DNA of 64,000 nt from Leptospira_A sp046736045 (GTDB taxonomy: Bacteria > Spirochaetota > Leptospiria > Leptospirales > Leptospiraceae). A program made the position numbers and the translations under genes. The stretch is from the NCBI RefSeq assembly GCF_046736045.1, contig NZ_CP177134.1, forward strand, positions 2,170,001-2,234,000. The letters run 5' to 3'. The notes below the pieces were generated by a model, which was not told where the DNA came from, searched no databases, and saw only the letters and a list, made by a program, of their open reading frames with translations. Positions 8,446-16,408 of this stretch are shown here, in pieces (positions within the stretch are counted from its first letter, which is position 1; the number at the start of each line of letters is the position of its first letter).

Positions 8446-9608
8446 ATGAATCCACTGGTTTGAAGTATGAACTGGTGTTTCGCAAAATTACAAAAAGACC
8501 TAGAACCTATTTCGGAATTGTTTATTTATTTGCGAACACGTTAGGTGTTTACCTGGAGTGGAAAAGAAATGTCCCTATACTGATGTATTTGGACGCATCC
8601 ATGATGGCGGTTAGCATCGTTCTGATTTATATCTCCCGCAAAAAACTGACATTCCGGAATATATCCATCTATATGTTTTTATTTGCAGTAAGCATTATTT
8701 TGGAAATAGAAACTCAATTTTACGATCCAGCCGGAGACTTTGATAATGTAAAGGTCGGATATTCCACTTTTTTAATTTTAATCCTATCCATATTTCTTTT
8801 TCCGGGACGTCCTGTTTATTTTTTTCTGTTTTGGAATTTTCTTTATCTCTACTCTTTTATCCGCTATACGTTCCTCGGTCCATTTGAAGAAATATTTTTC
8901 CGTTTTTTGGTGATGGCAACTTATGGTGCCCCTGCTTATTTTTTTTCTATGCTAACATTTGGTTGGTGGTATCGGCTAAACTTACAAAATGTAATTCAAA
9001 AACACAAAATTCTGCTTTTGCAAAAGAAACTGCGAATGCAGGAAAGAAAAACGATTTATGATGATATGCATAATTATCTGGGAGCCGGCCTGACCTCTTT
9101 GTTTATGGGATTGGACAAACTTCCAGAAGGAGAGTCGGTTACCTCGGGCCAAAAGGACAATCTACGCCGCACTGCATTATTTTTAATCAGTAGCCTTCAG
9201 GCGGGAATTTCCGTTGTAGAAGAGACGAAATTACTTTCCGAAAATTTTTTGATCGGGATGAAAACTATTATTATCCGTAGATATTCCTATTCGGGAAGGA
9301 GGGTTCGGTTTGAATTCCCATCCGATTATGATTCGATTCCTTCTCCTTTTTTTTCCCAGGAAAAAGACTTTTTATCCCTTTTGACGGAAGTTACCAATAA
9401 CGACTTAAAATACGGAAACTCAAATCCCGTTTGGAAACTAAATTCCACCGAGAAAGGGCTTGAATTTAGTTTTATATCTCATACAACTTATTCACTCTCA
9501 AACGGCAAGGGTAAGGGGATTTTGGTAGAATTGATGAACAAGCTTGGTGGAACCAGTAAGGAAACTCTAAATGAAGACGGCTCCATCATGATTCAATTTT
9601 TATTTTAA
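8442..9608 (+). CDS. Membrane sensor histidine kinase, NarX/HisKA_3-like (degenerate)
   Basis: 388 residues. The first ~180 residues hold about six TM helices, followed by a short coiled coil (QKHKILLLQKKLRMQERK). The phospho-acceptor region is DDMHNYLGAGLTSLF, with the histidine in a NarX-family-like setting. The ATPase part shows LLTEVTNNDLKYGNS (N box) and GKGKGILVELMNKLGG (G box). There is no extracytoplasmic sensor domain, so signals would be sensed in the membrane. It is coupled to the upstream regulator. Confidence 0.8.
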   Translation: MNESTGLKYELVFRKITKRPRTYFGIVYLFANTLGVYLEWKRNVPILMYLDASMMAVSIVLIYISRKKLTFRNISIYMFLFAVSIILEIETQFYDPAGDFDNVKVGYSTFLILILSIFLFPGRPVYFFLFWNFLYLYSFIRYTFLGPFEEIFFRFLVMATYGAPAYFFSMLTFGWWYRLNLQNVIQKHKILLLQKKLRMQERKTIYDDMHNYLGAGLTSLFMGLDKLPEGESVTSGQKDNLRRTALFLISSLQAGISVVEETKLLSENFLIGMKTIIIRRYSYSGRRVRFEFPSDYDSIPSPFFSQEKDFLSLLTEVTNNDLKYGNSNPVWKLNSTEKGLEFSFISHTTYSLSNGKGKGILVELMNKLGGTSKETLNEDGSIMIQFLF

Positions 9609-9615
9609 CGATCTT

Positions 9616-11874
9616 ATGAATTTGATTTGCCTAAGATTTTTTCTGGTTCTTGTCGCCTATCTAAGCATTAGCTGCAAGGAAGCTGATCCGAAATTTATCG
9701 TTCAGGATGGCAAGATAGATTTATCCGATTGGAATTCGGAAAAACAACCGATCATTCTGCTGAAAGGAGAATGGAAATTTTATCCTTATCTATGGTTGGA
9801 CGGACAAACTGTTCCATCTGAAAATCCTATTTCCATTTTCACTTCAAAACAAAATTGGAACAGTTCTTTTCAAAAATGGACAGCCGGTAAAGACGGAATG
9901 GCTTGGGGGACGTATGTTCTCAAATTGCAACTTCCAAAGTCAACACGGCAAGATGACTTGTTGCTTCGCTCCGGAATTTACGGTGTTGCTGCCAATTTTT
10001 TTATCAACCAAAAACAGATCGGAACTCTCGGCAAAACCACAAAACAATACAATGGCGAAGAAATCATAAATACAACCGATCGGTTGTATTCTTTGCCGAA
10101 TGATTTGGATTTTGATCGGGAGGTTTCACTTTATATTCAGGTTTCCAATTTCCATCATGCACGCGGAGGAATGTGGAATCCTCCTATGATTGGAAAAAAA
10201 TCCGTTCTCGAATCCAAAAACAACCTGGCTTTGGTGAGAGAGTCATTCGTTGTCGGTGGTTTGGTTTTACTTGCGCTGTATCAATTGGGTTATTATTGTT
10301 TTCGCAGAAAAAACCGGAGTTCGATTTTGTTTATTCTTTTTTGTTTCTTTATGGCGCTTCGCCTAACTGTAACGGGACGGAATATTTTCGGAGTGATATT
10401 TTCTATGGAAAATGATGAGATCGGTATGCGGCTCAATTATTTTTCCTTTTTTACAGGTTCTCTCACAGGTTTGTATTATATAAGATCATTGTATCCGACT
10501 GCAATTCCCATCAGGTTCATCCATCTGATCGGAAGCATTTATATTTTTCCCATTTTGATCTCCATTTTGGGATCAACGTATTACTTGAGTTTGACTCTTT
10601 ATCCTGTTCTTTCGGTCACATTTTTGCCGATTTTGGTTTGCCTTTACGTCATCTATCATATTTGGAAATCCAAACTAGATGGAAGGATTGCACTTGTGAT
10701 AGGGCTTCTCTTTTTTTTCGGATCAGTGATTCACGATATCATGTTGTTATTCACTGGTAGTCTGGGAGAGCAGATTATGAGTTTCGGGTTGTTAGGTTTT
10801 GTGCTTTCCCAAAGTTTATATCTTTCGAAAAGGCATACTGCTGCGATGAATCTCGCCGAAACCAATCTGAAAGCGGCACAGTATCAATTGGTTCAATCCG
10901 AAAAGATGTCTTCCTTGGGCGCAATCGTTGCCGGTGTCGCTCATGAAATCAATTCACCTTTAACTGTAGTTAAAGTATCTGCAAGCAATCTGCAATCTTC
11001 GTTGGATTCGATGATGAATTCTCTTTCCGAGATTTCCAAATCATTGGATAATAAAAACTTTTCTTTATTTTTGAAATTGATGGAACAAACCCGTATACCT
11101 GCGAAACATCTTTCTTCAAAGGAAGAAAGATCCATTCGAAAAGAAATCATTCGTTTTTTGGAAGAAAAGGGAAATAAAGAGCCGGCGACTTTGGCTGAAA
11201 ATTTGTTGGAGATGGGGATTGATCATCTTCCTGTGGAATATTCCGAATACCTGAGTGACCCGTCATACGAACCAGTCTGGAAATGGGCTTATGAATTTTT
11301 CGGCCTTGTCAGGAAAACGGAAGGGATCTTGTCGGCTTCACAAAGAGTGGAAAAAATAGTTTTGTCTTTGAAATTATTCACTCATTTTGATCCCAAAGCC
11401 GAAAAGAAACTAACCAATGTTACTGATGGAATCGAAACTGTTCTGACTGTATTTTCCCATTCTTTCAAATCAGGAATCGGGATTACGAAAGATTACGGTG
11501 AGGTTTCGGATATACTTTGTTATCCTGATGAATTGATTCAAGTCTGGACCAATTTGATTCATAACTCGATACAGGCGATGGCTGAAACCGGTATTATCAA
11601 AATTACAGTCCGAGAGGCATTATTCGAATCTGAAAATTATATTTCCATTACGATTGAAGATACGGGAAGAGGAATCCCGGAGGCGCTTCAGGAAAAGATT
11701 TTCGAGCCGTTCTTTACTACGAAGTCTGCGGGAGAAGGAACAGGGCTCGGTTTGCATATCACCAAACAAGTGATAGATAAACATGGTGGGAAAATTCAGT
11801 TGGAATCCTCTCCGGGAAAAACATTGTTCCGTATTTTATTGCCTGCCATTTACCCTAAAGCTCATTCTCTCTAA
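9616..11874 (+). CDS. 7TMR-DISM-type sensor histidine kinase
   Basis: 752 residues. An N-terminal signal with a possible lipobox (YLSISCKE) leads into a beta-sandwich extracytoplasmic domain (GEWKFYPYLW; GTYVLKLQLP) of the 7TMR-DISMED type, then about seven TM helices (residues about 205-400). The kinase core has AHEINSPLTVVK (H box), NLIHNSIQAM (N box), EDTGRGIPE (G1), FEPFFTTKSAGEGTGLGL (F/G2). An unusual ~110-residue helical insertion separates the H box from the rest of the dimerisation region. It lies 7 bp after the previous kinase, giving two kinases for one regulator. Confidence 0.85.
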   Translation: MNLICLRFFLVLVAYLSISCKEADPKFIVQDGKIDLSDWNSEKQPIILLKGEWKFYPYLWLDGQTVPSENPISIFTSKQNWNSSFQKWTAGKDGMAWGTYVLKLQLPKSTRQDDLLLRSGIYGVAANFFINQKQIGTLGKTTKQYNGEEIINTTDRLYSLPNDLDFDREVSLYIQVSNFHHARGGMWNPPMIGKKSVLESKNNLALVRESFVVGGLVLLALYQLGYYCFRRKNRSSILFILFCFFMALRLTVTGRNIFGVIFSMENDEIGMRLNYFSFFTGSLTGLYYIRSLYPTAIPIRFIHLIGSIYIFPILISILGSTYYLSLTLYPVLSVTFLPILVCLYVIYHIWKSKLDGRIALVIGLLFFFGSVIHDIMLLFTGSLGEQIMSFGLLGFVLSQSLYLSKRHTAAMNLAETNLKAAQYQLVQSEKMSSLGAIVAGVAHEINSPLTVVKVSASNLQSSLDSMMNSLSEISKSLDNKNFSLFLKLMEQTRIPAKHLSSKEERSIRKEIIRFLEEKGNKEPATLAENLLEMGIDHLPVEYSEYLSDPSYEPVWKWAYEFFGLVRKTEGILSASQRVEKIVLSLKLFTHFDPKAEKKLTNVTDGIETVLTVFSHSFKSGIGITKDYGEVSDILCYPDELIQVWTNLIHNSIQAMAETGIIKITVREALFESENYISITIEDTGRGIPEALQEKIFEPFFTTKSAGEGTGLGLHITKQVIDKHGGKIQLESSPGKTLFRILLPAIYPKAHSL

Positions 11875-11903
11875 ATAAAATCAAATTTGTCCTAGTTGGG
11901 GTA

Positions 11904-11933
11904 TTTACACTTCCCTCAAAATCGTGTTAGTAT
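11904..11933 (+). promoter_or_regulatory. Candidate promoter in front of small ORF/his genes
   Basis: TTTACA at 11904 and TAGTAT at 11928 are separated by 18 bp. They lie downstream of the kinase stop codon and upstream of the 36-residue ORF. The call rests on spacing and sequence only. Confidence 0.3.
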
Positions 11934-11950
11934 GAATCTCCGGTATTTAT

Positions 11951-12061
11951 ATGGATTCAGTATTCCGCCAATTTTTGATTTTCCTGACCATTGCCTTGGT
12001 GTATTGTTTATGGATTTTTGTAGGTTATGATTTGGTAGGGATGGTTGATATTCCTTTGTAA
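11951..12061 (+). CDS. Possible 36-residue membrane miniprotein
   Basis: An ATG-to-TAA frame encodes a short protein with one continuous hydrophobic helix (FLIFLTIALVYCLWIFVGY, about residues 8-26) and a short polar end on each side. It sits in a ~300-bp gap between the kinase and hisB, behind a plausible promoter. There is no strong ribosome site, so it may not be translated. The gap otherwise holds no recognisable element apart from the hisB leader. Confidence 0.3.
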   Translation: MDSVFRQFLIFLTIALVYCLWIFVGYDLVGMVDIPL

Positions 12062-12176
12062 ATTGAGAAATAACGAATGCAGAAAGAAACCCTCTTATTA
12101 TAATTCTGAAATCACGAGCTGATTTCCCCCTCTTTCTCGGTTGACAGGTGGCTTTTGGGCAAAGCATGCTTCGATT

Positions 12177-12758
12177 ATGATCGAATCCCGTAAAACTTCG
12201 GAAACAGATATCAAATTGGATCTTAATGTTCGCGGAACAGGGAACTACCGTTTTGATACAGAGATTCCGTTTTTCGACCACATGCTTTCCCATATTTCCA
12301 AACATGGGCTGATTGATATGGACCTTCACCTCAGAGGTGACATTGGGATCGATTGCCACCATTCTGTAGAAGACACTGCGATCCTGATGGGTCAGATGAT
12401 TCACAAACAACTGGGTGATAAAAAAGGAATTTTCCGTTACGGGCATTTTACAATCCCGATGGATGAAGTTTTAACCACTGTTGCCGTTGATTTGGGCGGG
12501 AGATTTTTCTTTAAATACACAGGCCCTCCCATTGATGGAAAATTCGGAATTTATGATGCGGAACTCAGTTTGGAGTTTATGCAAAAACTCGCCCTCAATG
12601 CAAAGATGAATTTACATATCGTAGTTCATTACGGAGACAACAGGCACCATATCCACGAATCTATTTTTAAAGGTTTGGGTAAGGCGCTCAGGCAAGCCAT
12701 TGCAATTGATCCGGAAGCCATCGGCCAAATCCCATCCACCAAAGGAATGTTAGAGTGA
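12177..12758 (+). CDS. hisB: Imidazoleglycerol-phosphate dehydratase
   Basis: 193 residues, the monofunctional length (no phosphatase domain). It converts imidazole-glycerol phosphate to imidazole-acetol phosphate in histidine synthesis. Metal-binding motifs are HHSVEDT (residues 61-67) and HHIHE (157-161); FFDHMLSHISKHG (about 32-44) is also diagnostic. The ATG at 12177 begins MIESRKT. TTGACA at 12141 could be a -35 element. It overlaps hisH by 4 bp (GTGA). Confidence 0.95.
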   Translation: MIESRKTSETDIKLDLNVRGTGNYRFDTEIPFFDHMLSHISKHGLIDMDLHLRGDIGIDCHHSVEDTAILMGQMIHKQLGDKKGIFRYGHFTIPMDEVLTTVAVDLGGRFFFKYTGPPIDGKFGIYDAELSLEFMQKLALNAKMNLHIVVHYGDNRHHIHESIFKGLGKALRQAIAIDPEAIGQIPSTKGMLE

Positions 12759-13384
12759 TCGCAGTTCTCGATTTCGGAATGGGAAATATCCATTCCTTAT
12801 TGAAGGCAGTTTCTCTTTATACGAACCAGTTTGAATTCACATCGGACTTGGACAAAATCCGAAAAGCCGATAAAGTCATTCTTCCCGGAGACGGTCATTT
12901 CGACAAAGCTATGGAAAATCTAAATTCCGCCGGTTTTTCAGAAGTGTTAAAAGAGCATGTTGCGGCGGACAAACCTTTGCTTGGGATTTGTATCGGATAT
13001 CAAGTGTTATTCGAAGACTCGGATGAAACTTCCAAAAAAGGTCAATTGATCAGCGGGCTTGGTTTTATCAGAGGCAAAATCCGCAAATTCGAAGGCAAAC
13101 CCCCTCTTACTAAAGTTCCTCATATGGGCTGGAACAAGTTATTCGAAATCAAATCGAAATCCACCAAACTTTTGAAGGGAATTCAAAACGAATCTTTCAT
13201 GTATTTCATTCATTCATACCGCCCCATTGGTGTGGATCGTATGGATACAACGGCAAACTGCCGTTATTATGGAGAATCTTTTCCTGCCGTGGTGGAAAAA
13301 GGATCTGTTTTCGGAACTCAGTTTCACCCTGAAAAATCCGACAAACTCGGCCTTCAAATCGTTAAAAACTTTATAGAGCTATAA
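12755..13384 (+). CDS. hisH: Imidazole glycerol phosphate synthase, glutaminase subunit
   Basis: 209 residues, class I amidotransferase. The nucleophile is Cys79 in GICIGYQ and the rest of the triad is His191/Glu193 in TQFHPEKS. It supplies ammonia to HisF, which is not in the window. It starts with GTG overlapping the hisB stop. hisA follows one base after its stop, so hisB-hisH-hisA form one operon. Confidence 0.95.
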   Translation: MIAVLDFGMGNIHSLLKAVSLYTNQFEFTSDLDKIRKADKVILPGDGHFDKAMENLNSAGFSEVLKEHVAADKPLLGICIGYQVLFEDSDETSKKGQLISGLGFIRGKIRKFEGKPPLTKVPHMGWNKLFEIKSKSTKLLKGIQNESFMYFIHSYRPIGVDRMDTTANCRYYGESFPAVVEKGSVFGTQFHPEKSDKLGLQIVKNFIEL

Positions 13385-13385
13385 T

Positions 13386-14120
13386 ATGTTTATCATTCCA
13401 GCAATTGATCTTTTGGACAATGAGGCGGTTCGTCTCACCCAAGGAGATTATTCTCAAAAAACAGTTTATTCCTCACATCCGGAAGAGATGGCGATCTCCT
13501 TTGAAAAGGACGGCGGCAAACTTCTGCACATAGTAGACTTGAATGCTGCAAAAACAGGGCATTCCAAAAACGAGACGGCGATCCGTAATATCCGCTCCTC
13601 CTGTGGCATGAAACTTGAATTAGGTGGTGGAATCAGATCTTTAAACTCCATGTTATTTTTTGATGATCTGGGAATTGATCGTTTCATTTTGGGAACGGTC
13701 GCTGTGGAAAAACCTGAGGTAGTAGCGGAAGGGATTTCCCGTTTTGGAGTAGATCGAATCGTTGTTGGCGTGGATGCAAAAGACGGATATGTTCGCACGA
13801 AAGGTTGGGAAACCAACTCCGGCATTACATCGATCCGGTTTTTGGAACAAATGTATGGGGCTGGGGTTCGTCATATCATCTTTACGGATATTTCCAAAGA
13901 TGGAATGATGCTCGGTCCCAATTTCGGAATTTATAAGGAATTTTTGGATCAGTTTTCGGATTTGAAATTGATCGCTTCGGGAGGAGTTTCCTCTCTCTCT
14001 GATTTAAAAGAATTGTCCCGCATTACAGACGGTAAACTCTACGGGGCTATCATCGGAAAAGCGGTTTATGAGGGAAAAATAAATCTAAAGGAAACATTTC
14101 TCGAATTTTCAAAAGTCTAA
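13386..14120 (+). CDS. hisA: ProFAR isomerase (phosphoribosylformimino-5-aminoimidazole carboxamide ribotide isomerase)
   Basis: 244 residues, TIM barrel. The catalytic aspartates are Asp8 (IPAIDLL) and Asp130 (VGVDAKDGYV). Phosphate-binding segments are LGGGIRS (about 79-85) and ASGGVSS (about 198). It performs the Amadori rearrangement just before the HisHF step. hisF is not next to it; the operon continues with a VKOR protein instead. Confidence 0.95.
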   Translation: MFIIPAIDLLDNEAVRLTQGDYSQKTVYSSHPEEMAISFEKDGGKLLHIVDLNAAKTGHSKNETAIRNIRSSCGMKLELGGGIRSLNSMLFFDDLGIDRFILGTVAVEKPEVVAEGISRFGVDRIVVGVDAKDGYVRTKGWETNSGITSIRFLEQMYGAGVRHIIFTDISKDGMMLGPNFGIYKEFLDQFSDLKLIASGGVSSLSDLKELSRITDGKLYGAIIGKAVYEGKINLKETFLEFSKV

Positions 14121-14141
14121 TTTGGGGTAAATAAGGATTAA

Positions 14142-15371
14142 ATGGATACTAAAAAATTAAGTATTATCGGTGTGGTCGTATCTCTTCTAGGTGTGATACT
14201 TTCCTTTCTTCTTGCGATTGAATATTTCGGCCAAGGTACGGAAAATGCCGGGAACAGTTTCTGCAATATAACAGGCGGCGGTGATTCTTGTCTGCAAGTA
14301 GCACAAAGCAGCTATTCGGCGATCAGAGGGATTCCTTTTATCGGAGATATTCCTATCGCATTACTTGGGTTTGGTTTTTATGGGACTTTGACTTTTTTGT
14401 TCGGTTTGAATTTACTCCCGAAACACCAGGAATCCATCAAACAAAGAAGTCTGGTGATTCTTTCCTTAACAGGACTTGCACTTCTCGCGGACATTATCCT
14501 CTTCGGAATTTCCGTCGGTTTGATCGGAACGGTCTGCAGACTTTGCGGATTTACTTATATAGCTACGATTGCACTTGGAGTGGTTTCATACCTCCTCATC
14601 AAACAATCAGGAGCTGATTTTAAAGAATTACAATCTTCAGTCAAAACTTCCATCGGGACTCTTTCCACTGTTTTTCTGGTCGCATTCTCTCTCGGTTTTG
14701 CGACTTCCAAACTTTCTACAGCCCCATCCGATAATGCTTTGGGTTCCAGCAGAGGTTTGGGTGATTCCGATATATCCAAGAAGATTTCCGATTATGAAGC
14801 GGGGGAAAAACTGAATATCGACTTATCCGGTTCTCCCAGCATCGGTAAAAAAGATGCTCACATAACAATTGTTAAATATGCTGATTTCAATTGCGGCCAT
14901 TGCCTTCATACTTCTCATATTTTGCGCACGGTGCTCGGTGAATATGACGGGATGGTGCGGGTCGTCTATCGCAATTTTCCGTTAGACGGATCTTGCAATC
15001 GGTTTGTAGGAGAACCTAGACCCGGCGCCAGTTCATGTGTTGCTGCGATTGCATCTATCTGTGCGGATAAACAAGGTAAGTTTGATATGATGTACACAGG
15101 TTTGTACGATAATACGGAAAAGGGAGTGGGGCATACGACTTCCACAATCCTTAACTTGGCAAACACTCTTTCTTTGAATGTGAATCAATTGAAGTCTTGT
15201 ATGAGTTCCAAAGAAGCAGCGGACCAACTCAATAAAGAAATCGAAGAAGCCGGTAGATTGAAAATTCAAGCGACTCCTTCTTTGTATATCAATGATAGAA
15301 GAATTGAAAGCGGAACTCCTGATCCGAAGTTTTTGAAAGCTCTTTTGGATCGTTTGATCCAAAAGATATAA
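14142..15371 (+). CDS. VKOR-thioredoxin fusion (disulfide-bond formation protein)
   Basis: 409 residues. The N-terminal ~190 residues hold five TM helices with VKOR features: a Cys pair on the loop (FCNITGGGDSCLQV), SAIRGIPFIGDIPIALLG, and redox CRLC at about residue 130. A DsbA-like thioredoxin domain follows with CGHC in KYADFNCGHCLH (about residue 249) and a cis-Pro region (ATPSLYIND). The fusion would take electrons from substrate cysteines and pass them to quinone, so one protein could do the work of DsbA and DsbB in the periplasm. AAGGA precedes the ATG. It follows hisA by 21 bp. Confidence 0.9.
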   Translation: MDTKKLSIIGVVVSLLGVILSFLLAIEYFGQGTENAGNSFCNITGGGDSCLQVAQSSYSAIRGIPFIGDIPIALLGFGFYGTLTFLFGLNLLPKHQESIKQRSLVILSLTGLALLADIILFGISVGLIGTVCRLCGFTYIATIALGVVSYLLIKQSGADFKELQSSVKTSIGTLSTVFLVAFSLGFATSKLSTAPSDNALGSSRGLGDSDISKKISDYEAGEKLNIDLSGSPSIGKKDAHITIVKYADFNCGHCLHTSHILRTVLGEYDGMVRVVYRNFPLDGSCNRFVGEPRPGASSCVAAIASICADKQGKFDMMYTGLYDNTEKGVGHTTSTILNLANTLSLNVNQLKSCMSSKEAADQLNKEIEEAGRLKIQATPSLYINDRRIESGTPDPKFLKALLDRLIQKI

Positions 15372-15391
15372 TCAAGATTTCAGTTTAAATC

Positions 15392-16378
15392 TTACTTCAA
15401 ATCAAAACGAATGGGCCCTTCTTCACGAACGGAAGAAGGGTCTATTTTTTTATAGTCCCATGCTTCTAAGATACTTTTGTCCTTTGTATGAAGTGCCGGT
15501 CGCATAGCAACGATTCCGGATTCTTTTTTGTACAAAGACCTTCTTCCGTAAAACCATCCGCCTGTTTCTTCTTTATGGGTATTTTTTCCAAACTCTCCGC
15601 GCATGGAATAAGCATCATGAATATTTTTACTAAGAAGTTTCATACCTTCCGGATCAAGGGAAATCGTATGATCCGGGCCAGGGAGTTTTTTATCCAGTGT
15701 GAAATGTTTTTCAATGATACTGGCACCTAACCCTACCGCAATGCTTCCCGCAAGGAATCCGTCCGTATGATCCGAAAATCCGACCACATAAGGAGTTGTC
15801 TCTAAAAAATAAGGAATGGTTTGCAGATTTGCTTTGTTAGCAGGAGTAGGGTAAAGAGAAACACAATGCAATAACGCTACTTCCGTATTTTCTTCTTTAA
15901 AAAGATCCAAAGCACGGATCACTTCAAAAGGAAGTGCGGCACCGGTAGAAACGATTAACGGAAGTTTTGTGTCGATCGCTTTTTTGAGAAGAGGGTAATT
16001 GACTATATCTCCGGAAGCAATTTTCAAAACAGGAACTTTTAAACTGACAAGTAAATCAACGGAACGAAGATCAAGAGGTGTGGAAAAAAAATCCAACCCT
16101 TCTTCAGTTGCAGTTTTTTGAAATTCCCTATGTTTGGATTCGGATAATTCGTATTCTTTAAAAATATCAAACAGAAATTTCGCTTCCTGATTTTTCGGAT
16201 CTACGAAATCTTCCGTGATATAGGATTGAAATTTTACCGCATCCGCACCCGCTTCTTTTGCAGCACGAATTGTTTTTTTACCAATCTCCAAATCATTGTT
16301 ATGATTGAGTCCGATTTCCGCGATAAGATATGGTTTTGTATTTCTGGTTAAAACTTGTTTGCCGATTCTAAAATCCAA
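15392..16378 (-). CDS. NeuB-type sialic/nonulosonic acid synthase, short form
   Basis: 328 residues. The barrel resembles N-acetylneuraminate/pseudaminate/legionaminate synthases: LIAEIGLNHNNDLEIGK (about 18-34), AGADAVKFQSY (about 44-54), FFSTPLD (about 94), LKIASGDI (about 117) and GASIIEKHFTLD (about 218-229). These enzymes condense PEP with an amino sugar to make nine-carbon acids for surface glycans. The C-terminus ends soon after RRSLYKKES without a clear full SAF (antifreeze-like) domain, so it is shortened or divergent. It sits 30 bp after feoB, far from any visible glycan cluster. Confidence 0.8.
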   Translation of the reverse strand: MDFRIGKQVLTRNTKPYLIAEIGLNHNNDLEIGKKTIRAAKEAGADAVKFQSYITEDFVDPKNQEAKFLFDIFKEYELSESKHREFQKTATEEGLDFFSTPLDLRSVDLLVSLKVPVLKIASGDIVNYPLLKKAIDTKLPLIVSTGAALPFEVIRALDLFKEENTEVALLHCVSLYPTPANKANLQTIPYFLETTPYVVGFSDHTDGFLAGSIAVGLGASIIEKHFTLDKKLPGPDHTISLDPEGMKLLSKNIHDAYSMRGEFGKNTHKEETGGWFYGRRSLYKKESGIVAMRPALHTKDKSILEAWDYKKIDPSSVREEGPIRFDLK

Positions 16379-16408
16379 GGAGAGCCTCTTAATTTCATTT
16401 TCGGCAAA

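Noticed and set aside
11916..12446. 176-residue frame on the minus strand across hisB
   Set aside because: Antisense to a clear hisB with catalytic motifs; no family resemblance.
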